64,000 nucleotides of DNA from Bacillus sp. ISL-41 (GTDB lineage Bacteria; Bacillota; Bacilli; Bacillales; Cytobacillaceae), in the NCBI RefSeq assembly GCF_018613235.1, contig NZ_JAGGQP010000010.1, positions 1 to 64,000 of the forward strand, read 5' to 3'. This document shows positions 33,214-41,686 of this stretch, one piece after another (within the stretch, counting starts at the first letter, position 1; the number at the start of each line of letters is the position of its first letter). The notes beneath the pieces are model-generated. The model was not told where the DNA came from. It saw only the letters and a program-made list of their open reading frames with translations, and ran no database searches. The position numbers and the translations under genes were made by a program.

Positions 33214-33529
33214 TATTTTTGGCTCTGTTAAAGCCCGATGTTGTTTAAAGCCCTGTTGATTGCAGTGGAATGTGCGAAGACTCCTCCGAAAATGCTAACG
33301 CATTTCCATCGTGCGTGGGCAGATTCGAGGAAGCACAATCAATGTCCTGCGGGATGAGCAAGTCATGGGGAGACCCGCAGGCACATAAAGCGCCGAGGAT
33401 GCACCCGACTGCAAGGAAGAATTTGATCTTTGAAAAAGCCGGCAGTAGGGCTTTTTCATAATTCTTCCCCGCGGAAAGCGAAGCGCCAGGAACGAAAATC
33501 AACAGCCAAGTTTAACAGAGCCTATTTTT
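33214..33529. mobile_element. MITE-like element with terminal inverted repeats and target duplication
   Basis: The 302 bp core (33221-33522) is bounded by the perfect inverted repeat GGCTCTGTTAAA / TTTAACAGAGCC. Direct copies of TATTTTT (33214-33220 and 33523-33529) flank it, a 7 bp target duplication. Inside are hairpins CCTGCGGG/CCCGCAGG (33342-33380) and GAAAAAGCC/GGGCTTTTTC within GGAAGAATT/AATTCTTCC (33414-33469). It is GC-rich compared with its surroundings and has no transposase frame, so it is non-autonomous. Confidence 0.85.
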
Positions 33530-33705
33530 AAGGAAACATAGAAATTAGCAAGTTGGGTTCTACATATAAACTATGGTCTTTTAATTATTAGTAGGTCTAA
33601 AGACCAAAAAGAGCTTGTCTTATATTGTCTAAATATTCATTCTTTTTACACTATTAATATAGTACTAACATAAACTATTATTTATTTAGCGTCCCGAAAG
33701 GTATA

Positions 33706-33735
33706 TAAAGGAGGGGAGATATAAAGGGGGCGACA
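33706..33735 (+). promoter_or_regulatory. Extra SD-like purine tracts in carboxypeptidase leader
   Basis: AAAGGAGGGGAG and AAAGGGGG lie about 50 and 36 bases before the start, in addition to the SD GACGGAGGGG at 33740. No frame uses them. They may act as ribosome-binding mRNA stabilisers, as inferred for 15468 and 2038. Confidence 0.35.
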
Positions 33736-33758
33736 ACTTTGACGGAGGGGTTACATAG

Positions 33759-34892
33759 ATGGAATCGTTAAAAAGATTAATGAAGATTACCTCGGCTGTT
33801 TTGATACTGATGCTTGCATTCAGCTCGGCATCATTTGCCGCGTTACAGCCTGGCGGGCCATCCACGAACGGCAAAACGAACATTAACAGCACCTTATCTT
33901 ACCAGGAAGTTGTCAAGATCCTTGAAGACATCGAGAGAACGAGCAAAGGAAAGGTTGATGTTTTTACACTCGACCAGTATGGGAAATCAGAGCAGGGCAG
34001 AAGCATTTATGTCGCAAAAGTTGGGACAGGCCCTCAGAAAATTTGGATTCAAGCGCAAATCCACGGTAATGAGAAACTGGTTACCGAAGCAGCACTCCAG
34101 CTTTTAAAGACTTACGCGCAGAGCGGGGAGAAGGATGTTGAGAAGGTTCTTGAAGAGTCTACACTTTATTTCATCCCAATGTACAATCCGGATGGAGCAG
34201 AAATGAACATCCGTCATACCAAGCTGACGGGTAGCGGTACATTGATCGACTTAAACCGAGATTGGACTGCAGAGGGTTTTGAAGCAGTCGAATCCCAAGT
34301 GGTCTATGCCTACTGGGCGGACGTAAACCCTGATTTTGCTATTGACCTACATCACCAGGGGCTGAAACAAGTTTATGGCACGAACGAATCCACGTCTTTC
34401 TCGCTTGGAATCTCACTTGCTCCAGATGGTCCAACGTTGCCTGGTACTGGATATAATAAGATTACCAAGCAGATGATGGCGTATGTCTATGATGAGTTGA
34501 AAGATTACGGTTATACCCACATTGACCGTTACCAGGTCGCTGTGGATAGAAAAGCAGGAATCGGCTATGATATTGATATCAGGGGCGGTGTTGTTTCAGC
34601 GATGATGATGGGGCTGAATTACAACAATCTGAATCCAGAAGGCCATAGCCATCCAGCAGTATTTTTCGAAACAAAAGGGAACTCTTCTGATGGAAGCCTT
34701 GGCCAAAAGTCAAATGGCTACCTGACAAAGCAGAATTACCTAGCATTGAAATCATTGGTACACGGATATGTAACCGGTGAAGTCGAAAAAGTGAACCCAG
34801 ATGACTGGTATAACATCCCGTATTATCCTCTGGCTGGATATTTTACAGATTATAATGGGATCGTACCTGCAGGAGCAGATAGCGGGTATTAA
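33759..34892 (+). CDS. Secreted M14-family zinc carboxypeptidase (377 aa)
   Basis: A signal peptide (residues 1-28, ending SSASFA-A) precedes an M14 domain. Zinc ligands are H102 and E105 in HGNE and a His in IDLHHQG near 198. The catalytic Glu is E304 in FFETKG, and the PDGAEMN and LNRDW substrate residues are present. It would remove C-terminal residues from peptides or cell-wall stems outside the cell. It sits 230 bases after a MITE and is followed by its own terminator. Confidence 0.9.
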   Translation: MESLKRLMKITSAVLILMLAFSSASFAALQPGGPSTNGKTNINSTLSYQEVVKILEDIERTSKGKVDVFTLDQYGKSEQGRSIYVAKVGTGPQKIWIQAQIHGNEKLVTEAALQLLKTYAQSGEKDVEKVLEESTLYFIPMYNPDGAEMNIRHTKLTGSGTLIDLNRDWTAEGFEAVESQVVYAYWADVNPDFAIDLHHQGLKQVYGTNESTSFSLGISLAPDGPTLPGTGYNKITKQMMAYVYDELKDYGYTHIDRYQVAVDRKAGIGYDIDIRGGVVSAMMMGLNYNNLNPEGHSHPAVFFETKGNSSDGSLGQKSNGYLTKQNYLALKSLVHGYVTGEVEKVNPDDWYNIPYYPLAGYFTDYNGIVPAGADSGY

Positions 34893-34902
34893 AATCTTTT
34901 TA

Positions 34903-34934
34903 AGAGAGTGTCGTAAAAGGCATTCTCTTTTTTA
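34903..34934 (+). terminator. Terminator of M14 carboxypeptidase gene
   Basis: AGAGAGTG, loop TCGTAAAAGG, CATTCTCT and TTTTTT. Confidence 0.8.
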
Positions 34935-35057
34935 TGGATTTTTCATGAAGCGAAGTTTTATGGAATAATTGGTATTTTTAGCAATAAAATAGCAGAAAAA
35001 CATTTATAATAGATTCACAGAGTTTATTTTATGGTTAATTGTATAGGGGGAAGTTGA

Positions 35058-35609
35058 ATGGCAACAACGGTAATGCCAAAGGTAGTTTTAAGAGACCTAA
35101 CTTTACAGGATGCAGAGGATCGGTATAACTGGTGTCTGGATAAAGAAGTAACGAAACATTTGAATATGCCAGAGAAATATCCTCCCTTCAGCATGGAAGA
35201 GACAGAAACATGGATAAAAATGTGTATGACTAAAACAAATGGATATGAACAAAAAGCAATCATGACCGAAGAGGGTAAACACATCGGCTGGATTGATTTA
35301 AAGAATATCGATAAGTTAAACAAGCATGCAGAGTTAGGTATTGCGATAGGCGATAAAAGTTACTGGGGTAAAGGGTATGGCTTATACGCGATGAACGAAA
35401 TGCTATTATGGGGATTTAAAGAATTGGAGTTAAATAAGATATGGCTTAGGGTGGAGATAGATAATGAGAAAGCTATTAAATCTTATAAAAAAATGGGATA
35501 CATTGAAGAAGGAATCCTGAGAGAAGACAGACTCAGAAACGGTGAATTTGTCGATCGGTTACGATTGAGCATTCTTAAAAATGAATTTTACAGCAAAGTG
35601 GGTATTTAG
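35058..35609 (+). CDS. RimJ/RimL-like GNAT acetyltransferase (183 aa)
   Basis: LRDLTLQDAEDRYNWCLDKE opens the fold. Motif A GDKSYWGKGYGLYAMNEML and the later YKKMGYIEEGILRED place it in the RimJ/RimL group, which acetylates peptide or protein amines or aminoacyl compounds. ATG follows GGGGGAAGTTGA. Complete. It stands alone between terminators and a DUF4177 gene. Confidence 0.87.
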   Translation: MATTVMPKVVLRDLTLQDAEDRYNWCLDKEVTKHLNMPEKYPPFSMEETETWIKMCMTKTNGYEQKAIMTEEGKHIGWIDLKNIDKLNKHAELGIAIGDKSYWGKGYGLYAMNEMLLWGFKELELNKIWLRVEIDNEKAIKSYKKMGYIEEGILREDRLRNGEFVDRLRLSILKNEFYSKVGI

Positions 35610-35677
35610 CTTAAGAATCTTGAAACGTTTTTAGCAATGAATCGTAATTAAAAATACTAGACTTGGAGGTGTCATGA

Positions 35678-35863
35678 ATGTACGAATATCAATTTGTAGA
35701 AACTTCACTCGGAGGATTTTTCTCTTCGCCAACACAAAGGGAAACGATTAGCGAGTATGCGGCTGAGGGCTGGAGATTGGTACAAGTTTTGCCTTTAGAA
35801 TACAATGGCCACGGAAAACCTACTTCTTATGAGATCATCTTTGAAAGACCGGTTCAGGATTAG
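35678..35863 (+). CDS. DUF4177 family protein (61 aa)
   Basis: The sequence MYEYQFVETSLGG and ISEYAAEGWRLVQVLP then a final YEIIFER strand is the DUF4177 pattern (a small beta-alpha-beta protein). Function unknown for the family. ATG follows GGAGGTGTCATGA. Cytosolic. Confidence 0.82.
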   Translation: MYEYQFVETSLGGFFSSPTQRETISEYAAEGWRLVQVLPLEYNGHGKPTSYEIIFERPVQD

Positions 35864-35985
35864 TCTTGAAATCAGATGATTACTCAAATACATAAAATGC
35901 ATAAGCAATTGGCGTATGCCATTCTGATAGCTTAGAAGGTTCTCACCCTATCATGTCGGAATAGCAGAAACCTAAGGAGTTTGGT

Positions 35986-36189
35986 TTGAATATGGTTAAT
36001 GGGTCGAAAGAAACTTCCAGCAGCAAGAAGATAAGAATTGTGATCGCTTTAATAAGCAGTTTCACTTTGTTTATTTGGGGAGTTTATGCATTATTTGTTG
36101 GGAGTACCAACTCGCCATTTGTTCCAACCTTGCTGGGAATTGGCGGTTTTATAGGGCTCATTGGTGCAATTGTTGAACTTAAAAAATGA
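35986..36189 (+). CDS. Small membrane protein (67 aa)
   Basis: Two hydrophobic helices (residues about 18-37 and 43-63) after a Ser/Lys-rich head. TTG 35986 lies six bases after AAGGAG; ATG 35992 is an alternative. Unknown. A worn copy of the dispersed repeat (GTTGCTGATC to GTTAAATTCC) lies in the 36190-36260 spacer. Confidence 0.6.
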   Translation: MNMVNGSKETSSSKKIRIVIALISSFTLFIWGVYALFVGSTNSPFVPTLLGIGGFIGLIGAIVELKK

Positions 36190-36282
36190 ATGTTGCTGAT
36201 CTGTGGTTCGTGTAAGCAGAAGAGGTTTACACACTATTTTGTTAAATTCCATAAGTTTAAATGATTCTAGGGAGATATTGAT

Positions 36283-36669
36283 ATGGGTCTAATGCAAAAA
36301 AAACCATTTAAAGACCGGCGGGAATTATTCTTAATGATTTCAGTTCTTGGTCTGGAAGCTTACTACATTCTTTTCTTTACACCTAAAGATTCGCTTGAAT
36401 TATATCAAGCTATTTCGTTTGCGGATGGTTTTGAAGAAGCTCAAAAGGTAATGCTGAAGGGGTACGAGGGCAATTTTAAAGAAGAAGACTTTGAATTCAT
36501 TAACAGGCTTGATACTTCTGCTGATAGAATTAGCCAATTTACACTGTTTGAATACGATGAAAAGACCTATTTGGTGATGACTACACCTGGAACTGAAAGG
36601 TTAAAAGTACTGGCCGTTGAAGAGTTACCGGAAGAGATCAGAGAATATTTTCTTGAGATGGCACCATAA
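36283..36669 (+). CDS. Hypothetical protein with one membrane helix (128 aa)
   Basis: A hydrophobic segment at residues 15-31 (FLMISVLGLEAYYILFF) is followed by an acidic soluble domain (DGFEEAQKVMLKGYEGNF) ending in a strand FEYDEKTYLVMTTPG. It probably faces outwards or inwards from a single anchor. ATG follows AGGGAGATATTGAT. No family recognised. The next membrane gene follows closely. Confidence 0.62.
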   Translation: MGLMQKKPFKDRRELFLMISVLGLEAYYILFFTPKDSLELYQAISFADGFEEAQKVMLKGYEGNFKEEDFEFINRLDTSADRISQFTLFEYDEKTYLVMTTPGTERLKVLAVEELPEEIREYFLEMAP

Positions 36670-36710
36670 ATCTATTATAAGGGGTATCGATACAGGTGGA
36701 AGGATTAATA

Positions 36711-36962
36711 ATGAAAAGCAAATTAGGCGGGTTTTCAACTATATTATTTTTTGTAGGGATCGTGTTATATGGTCTTGTACTTTCAGGTTTTGATAGTTTT
36801 TTAATAGGTGCAGTTATTGTCTCAGCAGCTGGGATTATTATGGCATCGTTTGCTGAAAAAGGTGTATATAAAAAGATTGGTTTATTCGGTAATAGCATTA
36901 TCTTAGTTATTACAATTGTTATTCCTTTCATGGTTACTACACTCTTTTGGAATGAACCTTAA
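36711..36962 (+). CDS. Small membrane protein, three helices (83 aa)
   Basis: Helices near residues 8-27, 30-46 and 58-78. ATG 36711 is chosen over GTG 36696 because GGAAGG lies at a normal distance upstream. It sits 41 bases after the previous gene, so the two may form a pair. Unknown function. A very worn repeat piece (GTGGATCCTGGAAGGTTAG, then CTTTTTT) follows at 36988-37017. Confidence 0.6.
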   Translation: MKSKLGGFSTILFFVGIVLYGLVLSGFDSFLIGAVIVSAAGIIMASFAEKGVYKKIGLFGNSIILVITIVIPFMVTTLFWNEP

Positions 36963-37086
36963 AAGCTTTGGACAGATATAAATAGGTTGTGGATCCTGGA
37001 AGGTTAGTGCTTTTTTAATAGTATGGAGGATTTTTTCGAAAATAATAGAATTAATCTAGAGAGAGTACATATTAGGAGAACTTTTG

Positions 37087-37713
37087 ATGATAAAACTTTA
37101 CATTACAAGGCACGGAGAAACTATCTGGAATACTGAAAAAAGAATGCAAGGATGGCTGGATTCGAACCTGACGGAAAACGGCAAAAAAAATGCAGAGTTT
37201 TTAGGCGAGTGGTTAAAGGACAATGAATTTGAAGCGATATATTCGAGTCCTAGTGGAAGAACAAAGACTACAACTGAACTAGTAAAAGGCCAGCGAAATA
37301 TACCTGTTATTTTCGATGACCATCTCAGGGAAATGAACCTGGGAATTTGGGAAGGTCAAACGATGGATTCAATTAGAGAAACTAACCCGATAGAAATTGA
37401 TCATTTTTGGAATGCGCCAGAACTTTTTGTTCCAGTTGGCGGAGAAACCTTTATTGACGTTAGAAAAAGAGCGTTAAAGATCCTGGGAAGAATTAAAAAC
37501 AACCACTTAACAGGAAACATCCTGATCGTTACTCATTCGGTCATGATAAAAACCTTATTTTCCATCTTCAATCATTCACCTATTGAAAAATTATGGGATC
37601 CGCCTTTTATACATGACACTAGCCTTACAATTGTTGAAATTAAGGATGATGAATATAAGATCGTTTTGGAAGGAGATATTTCTCATAAATCTCCTATCCT
37701 TTTAAACCAATAA
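37087..37713 (+). CDS. Histidine phosphatase superfamily protein (208 aa)
   Basis: YITRHGETIWN carries the catalytic RHG, YSSPSGRTKTT the second Arg, and VTHSVMIK the second His, with Glu in LREMNLGIWEG. All four pocket residues are present, so an active broad phosphatase or phosphoglycerate-mutase-like enzyme is expected. ATG follows AGGAGAACTTTTG. A second, shorter family member is at 60283. Confidence 0.88.
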   Translation: MIKLYITRHGETIWNTEKRMQGWLDSNLTENGKKNAEFLGEWLKDNEFEAIYSSPSGRTKTTTELVKGQRNIPVIFDDHLREMNLGIWEGQTMDSIRETNPIEIDHFWNAPELFVPVGGETFIDVRKRALKILGRIKNNHLTGNILIVTHSVMIKTLFSIFNHSPIEKLWDPPFIHDTSLTIVEIKDDEYKIVLEGDISHKSPILLNQ

Positions 37714-37727
37714 GATACAATTTTTCC

Positions 37728-37750
37728 AGCTGCCTTCAAGGTGGCTTTTT
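37728..37750 (+). terminator. Terminator after histidine phosphatase gene
   Basis: AGCTGCC, loop TTCAAG, GTGGCT and TTTTT. Confidence 0.65.
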
Positions 37751-37800
37751 CTTCGATAATCGGTGAGTTTAGAAAGGTAATAAAACAGGAGGGATGTTAG

Positions 37801-38664
37801 ATGTTAAATCGTGTCATTCAGAAATTTGGTTTGCAGACACAATCGATGAACGAGGTTGAAGATTCTCATAGTTCAACAGTCTATAGATGTACTTTATCAA
37901 AGGGTGACACTGTTTTTTTGAAAATTCCTTATACTAAACTGAAGTTCCAGCGCGAGTTGGAAGCATATGAAATATTAAAAGGCAGAGTGTCCATTCCTGA
38001 ACTATTGGATTATTGGCCAGGTGATGAAGAGTGCCCTGGAGCTTTTTTATTATCTGAATTGGAAGGATGCCCTTTGACAGTGGAGTCATCGCCATCAGCA
38101 GCGTTTCAAGTGGGAGTCCTCCAAGCTGAGATGCATACTATTCAACCGCCTGCTGATAAGGTATTGAATGGAATCCAAAATGAATTTCCGAATTGGTCTA
38201 ATTTTGTTGAAAAGCAATTTTACAGCTTTGCTGAGGATGTAAAGGATGTCTTGGATCCACAATTATACCGACAAGCGATTGAAAAATTTGAAAATATGAA
38301 GCATCAGCTGCCATCTCCGGATGGAGCTAGTTTTGTACATATGGATTTTCGACCGGCCAATATAATCGTTGACGGTAATAAAGTATCAGGAATGATTGAT
38401 TTTGAGAGTGTCCGGTTTGGTTCAACAGAAATGGACTTTACAAAACTTTATCGTGATTTTTTACGATTTGACTTTTCTTTGTATAAATCATATAAAGACG
38501 GCTATAACACCATCCGCCCATTGATTGACTTAGACATTGTCCTGCCTTTTTATCAATTCACAGATGCCTTTAATAGCATTGGCTGGTGCAAGCGCCGCGG
38601 AATTGAGAAAAACGCTCTGTTCCTGGAAGAAAATTTATTGAGATTAAAAGGTTTTTTACAGTAA
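37801..38664 (+). CDS. Aminoglycoside-phosphotransferase-like kinase (287 aa)
   Basis: FVHMDFRPANIIV is the catalytic loop (HxDxxPxN) and MIDFESV the metal-binding segment. FLKIP carries the ATP-binding Lys and the N-lobe is complete. APH-family kinases phosphorylate antibiotics or ordinary small alcohols; the substrate is not predictable here. Cytosolic. ATG follows AGGAGGGATGTTAG. Another APH-like gene is at 44789. Confidence 0.85.
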   Translation: MLNRVIQKFGLQTQSMNEVEDSHSSTVYRCTLSKGDTVFLKIPYTKLKFQRELEAYEILKGRVSIPELLDYWPGDEECPGAFLLSELEGCPLTVESSPSAAFQVGVLQAEMHTIQPPADKVLNGIQNEFPNWSNFVEKQFYSFAEDVKDVLDPQLYRQAIEKFENMKHQLPSPDGASFVHMDFRPANIIVDGNKVSGMIDFESVRFGSTEMDFTKLYRDFLRFDFSLYKSYKDGYNTIRPLIDLDIVLPFYQFTDAFNSIGWCKRRGIEKNALFLEENLLRLKGFLQ

Positions 38665-38711
38665 AGTCATGGGTGTAAAGAGACACTACAAGAGAAGTTA
38701 AGGAGATTCTT

Positions 38712-39155
38712 ATGAGATCGATGGTATGGTGGTTCGTCCTATGTGTTATCTTTGTTTACCTAGTGGATTTATTTACTTTTAAACCCCATGTGATATCAGG
38801 GAATGGCAATTTAGGGCTTTTATTTGTCGGGCCTGCATTAATTATCTTTATTTTTTTTGCAATAAGTTTATGGAAGGGGTTAGGAAATCTTAGAATAAAA
38901 TCCAGCTCATCTATAATGATCGGTATGGGAGCATTTGCTCTTTTTATCATCTTTTTGATTTTAGAGTATAAATTTGCAACTAATCTAATAAACGATTTAG
39001 GTGGATCCCCTAAGGAACCCTCTTCAAAAATATATCGTTTTCCCTGGTTGAATCAGTATACAAATACGATTTTTATTAATTTTTACACCCTGGGCATGCT
39101 GGCAACTGGAATCAGCTTCCTGAACATACTGTTTAAAAGAATAAAAGGAAAATAA
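38712..39155 (+). CDS. Membrane protein, four helices (147 aa)
   Basis: Hydrophobic helices at about residues 4-23, 35-55, 68-86 and 122-140. A polar loop holds GGSPKEPSSKIYRFPWLNQY. ATG follows AAGGAGATTCTT. No family recognised. Confidence 0.65.
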   Translation: MRSMVWWFVLCVIFVYLVDLFTFKPHVISGNGNLGLLFVGPALIIFIFFAISLWKGLGNLRIKSSSSIMIGMGAFALFIIFLILEYKFATNLINDLGGSPKEPSSKIYRFPWLNQYTNTIFINFYTLGMLATGISFLNILFKRIKGK

Positions 39156-39254
39156 CTGACATGTCGCTTCATTCTGTTAAAATGAATTATAGAGATTAGG
39201 AAAAATATTCCTTTATTGTTTTAAAATTACGGTATTACAAATGGGGGAGAAAAA

Positions 39255-39779
39255 ATGGAAAAACAAAATTCAGTTGCCAAAGTGCTTCGCATCATAGGAT
39301 TAGCAATAATGATAGGCGGCTTTATCCTTGCAACGATCGAGGGTCCCGGGGAATCAGATAATGGGGGAATGACTTTAACTGCCCTGTTTTCCAGCTTTGT
39401 CACAGGTATGCTTTTCATAGGTTTCTCTGAAGTTATTACCTTGCTGCAAAAAATTTACCTTCAACTTTCTCAGAACAGTTCCGGTGATCATGAAAAGTCA
39501 AACGACAAAGATGATGTTGAACAGACACAAGTCCAAAAAGATTGGCAACTGTCACAACTAGACCTTGATGCTATTCAAGAATTGTACCCTGGTCAAAATG
39601 TAAAAATCCTAGCCACACCATTTGAAGATTATTGCGTCATACAGATAGAGGGAGAAGAAAACATAGAAGTGGTAGAGCTTGGTGGATTCAAGCCAATGAA
39701 AATTACTGCTGATTCCGAACCCAAACTTTTTAACAAAATACAAGAATGGTTTAGCAATCGATCTTCCCAAGGAATTTAG
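39255..39779 (+). CDS. Membrane-anchored protein with cytoplasmic domain (174 aa)
   Basis: Two helices (about residues 8-27 and 39-62) form an N-terminal anchor. A hydrophilic linker rich in Ser, Asp and Gln leads to a soluble domain LDLDAIQELYPGQNVKILAT with beta strands. ATG lies after GGGGGAGAAAA. Found as a single gene before a methyltransferase; function unknown. Confidence 0.65.
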   Translation: MEKQNSVAKVLRIIGLAIMIGGFILATIEGPGESDNGGMTLTALFSSFVTGMLFIGFSEVITLLQKIYLQLSQNSSGDHEKSNDKDDVEQTQVQKDWQLSQLDLDAIQELYPGQNVKILATPFEDYCVIQIEGEENIEVVELGGFKPMKITADSEPKLFNKIQEWFSNRSSQGI

Positions 39780-39813
39780 GATTCTATCAAATCTTATTTT
39801 AAGGTGATAAAAA

Positions 39814-40578
39814 ATGAGCATCAGCGAAGCAGGAGAGCAGAACAAGAGAGCCTGGGAATATCGGGCGTATGAATTTTGGAACAGGCGATATGGAGAACCA
39901 GAGGATTTTGCTGTGCGGCTCATTGAAAATCCGCTAGAACAGCTAAAGAAACACAAGTCTTATTTTGATAACATTGCTGGAAAAAAGATTGCCAATCTTT
40001 GTGGTTCAAATGGCAGAAAAGCAGTGCCTTTAGCTTTATTGGGTGCGGAAGTTACCGTATTTGATATATCAGAGGAGAATAAACAGTATGCTTTAGAGTT
40101 GGCGAATCACTCAAAGACATCTATCGAGTATATTGTCACAGACCTATATGATATCGATCAGATCAAATATGGCGGCCACTTTGACATGCTTTATCTCGAA
40201 GGCGGCATCTTACATTACTTCCACGATCTTAACCGCTTAATGTCCTTGCTTTATTCAATGCTAAAAACTAATGGTTTGTTGGTTTTAAGCGATTTCCATC
40301 CTTTTAGAAAATGTATTACAAAGAAAACAGACGGTCAGTACCAAGTTGAAGATAACTATTTTGATGAAGAGATACATAGCGGAGATGTAGCCTTTAAACA
40401 TTTTTTTGGTGAGCAAGAGCAAGAAAACTTCCCTGAAGTTCGTGTCAGATACTATACAATCAGTGAAATCATTAATGCTTCCATTGCAGCAGGGTTTAAA
40501 CTGAAAAAATTCGAAGAGCACCGTGGTTGGAATGGTGAAAATATTCCATGGGAATACACTATTGCTGCGAGTAAATAA
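39814..40578 (+). CDS. Class I SAM-dependent methyltransferase (254 aa)
   Basis: KIANLCGSNGRKAVPLALLG then AEVTVFDIS is motif I and the acidic loop of a Rossmann methyltransferase. YLEGGILHYFHD and LLVLSDFHP give motifs IV to VI. The N-terminus NKRAWEYRAYEFWNRRYG matches small-molecule methyltransferases of Bacillaceae. Substrate unknown; cytosolic. ATG follows AAGGTGATAAAA. Confidence 0.85.
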   Translation: MSISEAGEQNKRAWEYRAYEFWNRRYGEPEDFAVRLIENPLEQLKKHKSYFDNIAGKKIANLCGSNGRKAVPLALLGAEVTVFDISEENKQYALELANHSKTSIEYIVTDLYDIDQIKYGGHFDMLYLEGGILHYFHDLNRLMSLLYSMLKTNGLLVLSDFHPFRKCITKKTDGQYQVEDNYFDEEIHSGDVAFKHFFGEQEQENFPEVRVRYYTISEIINASIAAGFKLKKFEEHRGWNGENIPWEYTIAASK

Positions 40579-40644
40579 ACTGGTAAATCAACTTGTTTCC
40601 GCATCTCATAAAATAGCAAAATAAATATTCAAATGGAGAAATGT

Positions 40645-41223
40645 ATGAAATGGAAGACATTAAAGTCGGAGTATCTTTATAGATCGCCTTTTGGCAACTT
40701 GAGAATGGATCAATGTGAGCTTCCAAATGGAACTATTCTAAATGAATACTATGTGAATGAATACTCTGATTGGGTTAACGCCATCGTCATCACAAAGGAA
40801 AATAAGGTGGTACTTGTTGAACAATATCGCCATGCTGGCGGTGAAGTATATTTGGAAATTCCTGCAGGTAAAATGGAAGAAAACGAAACATACGAAGAAG
40901 GGATACTAAGGGAATTAAGGGAAGAAACAGGATTTACATCAAGCATTAGTCCAATAAAATTAGGTGAATTTATGGTCAATCCAGCCATTCAATCTAATAA
41001 AGTCATTACTTATCTTATAGTTGATGCATATAAGGAATCTGACCAAGATTTAGATGACAATGAAGATATTAAAGTCCACTTATTTGATTTCATTGAGATG
41101 GGAAAGGCGTTAAAAGAACATATAATTAATACCCAGCTCTTTACCGCATATGCCTATTATTTGGCAAAGGATATTCTTGCTGAAAACTCCTTAGATTCTT
41201 TCGAAAAACATAGGATTTTATGA
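40645..41223 (+). CDS. NUDIX hydrolase, ADP-ribose pyrophosphatase type (192 aa)
   Basis: The Nudix box GKMEENETYEEGILRELREE then TGF is complete (GX5EX7REUXEEXGU). EQYRHAGGEVYLEIPAG upstream is typical of ADP-ribose and related nucleoside-diphosphate hydrolases. It would clean up toxic nucleotide sugars or similar substrates. ATG 40645, six bases after GGAG, is preferred over ATG 40633. Confidence 0.87.
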   Translation: MKWKTLKSEYLYRSPFGNLRMDQCELPNGTILNEYYVNEYSDWVNAIVITKENKVVLVEQYRHAGGEVYLEIPAGKMEENETYEEGILRELREETGFTSSISPIKLGEFMVNPAIQSNKVITYLIVDAYKESDQDLDDNEDIKVHLFDFIEMGKALKEHIINTQLFTAYAYYLAKDILAENSLDSFEKHRIL

Positions 41224-41247
41224 TGCTGATTTTATGGGGGGATGCAA

Positions 41248-41538
41248 TTGAATGAAGGGTTATTATTTGGAGCTGTTATCATAATAGCTGGGATCATACT
41301 ATCTTTATTTCCACCTAAAAAGATTAACAGCATTTATGGGTACAGAACTGCGAGTTCAATGAGAAATAAAGAAAATTGGGATAAAGCAAATAAGTATAGC
41401 AGCCGTTTGATGATTATTTTTGGATTAGTAATACTTTTAATTTCATTTATTTTTAAAAGTACAATGATAAATCTAATAACGCTTGGCGTTTCAATATTAC
41501 TTATTTTTATTTTAGTTGAAACTAAAATTACAAAGTGA
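41248..41538 (+). CDS. SdpI-family-like membrane protein (96 aa)
   Basis: The loop INSIYGYRTASSMRNKENWD then KANKYSS is the hallmark of the SdpI/YhfL family (GYRTxxSMKNxxxWxxAN). Three helices are visible. SdpI is an immunity protein against the SdpC toxin, but most family members are orphans of unknown role, and no sdp toxin genes are nearby. TTG 41248 lies six bases after GGGGGG; the ATG at 41242 abuts it. Confidence 0.8.
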   Translation: MNEGLLFGAVIIIAGIILSLFPPKKINSIYGYRTASSMRNKENWDKANKYSSRLMIIFGLVILLISFIFKSTMINLITLGVSILLIFILVETKITK

Positions 41539-41570
41539 TGAAGTCCAGCTGAAAAGATATTTTACTAAGT

Positions 41571-41597
41571 TGTCGCCAAAAACAGGCGACATTTTTT
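41571..41597 (+). terminator. Terminator after SdpI-like gene
   Basis: TGTCGCC, loop AAAAACA, GGCGACA and TTTTTT. Confidence 0.8.
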
Positions 41598-41686
41598 AAT
41601 ATCAAGTTGGAAAAGGAAGGAATCATTTTAATCATTATCGAATTATAATCTACAGAGAAAGATTTGGTAATTTAATGGAGGAAATA

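Noticed and set aside
33270-33502. Frames inside the MITE-like element
   Set aside because: They follow from its GC-rich hairpin sequence and lack an SD.
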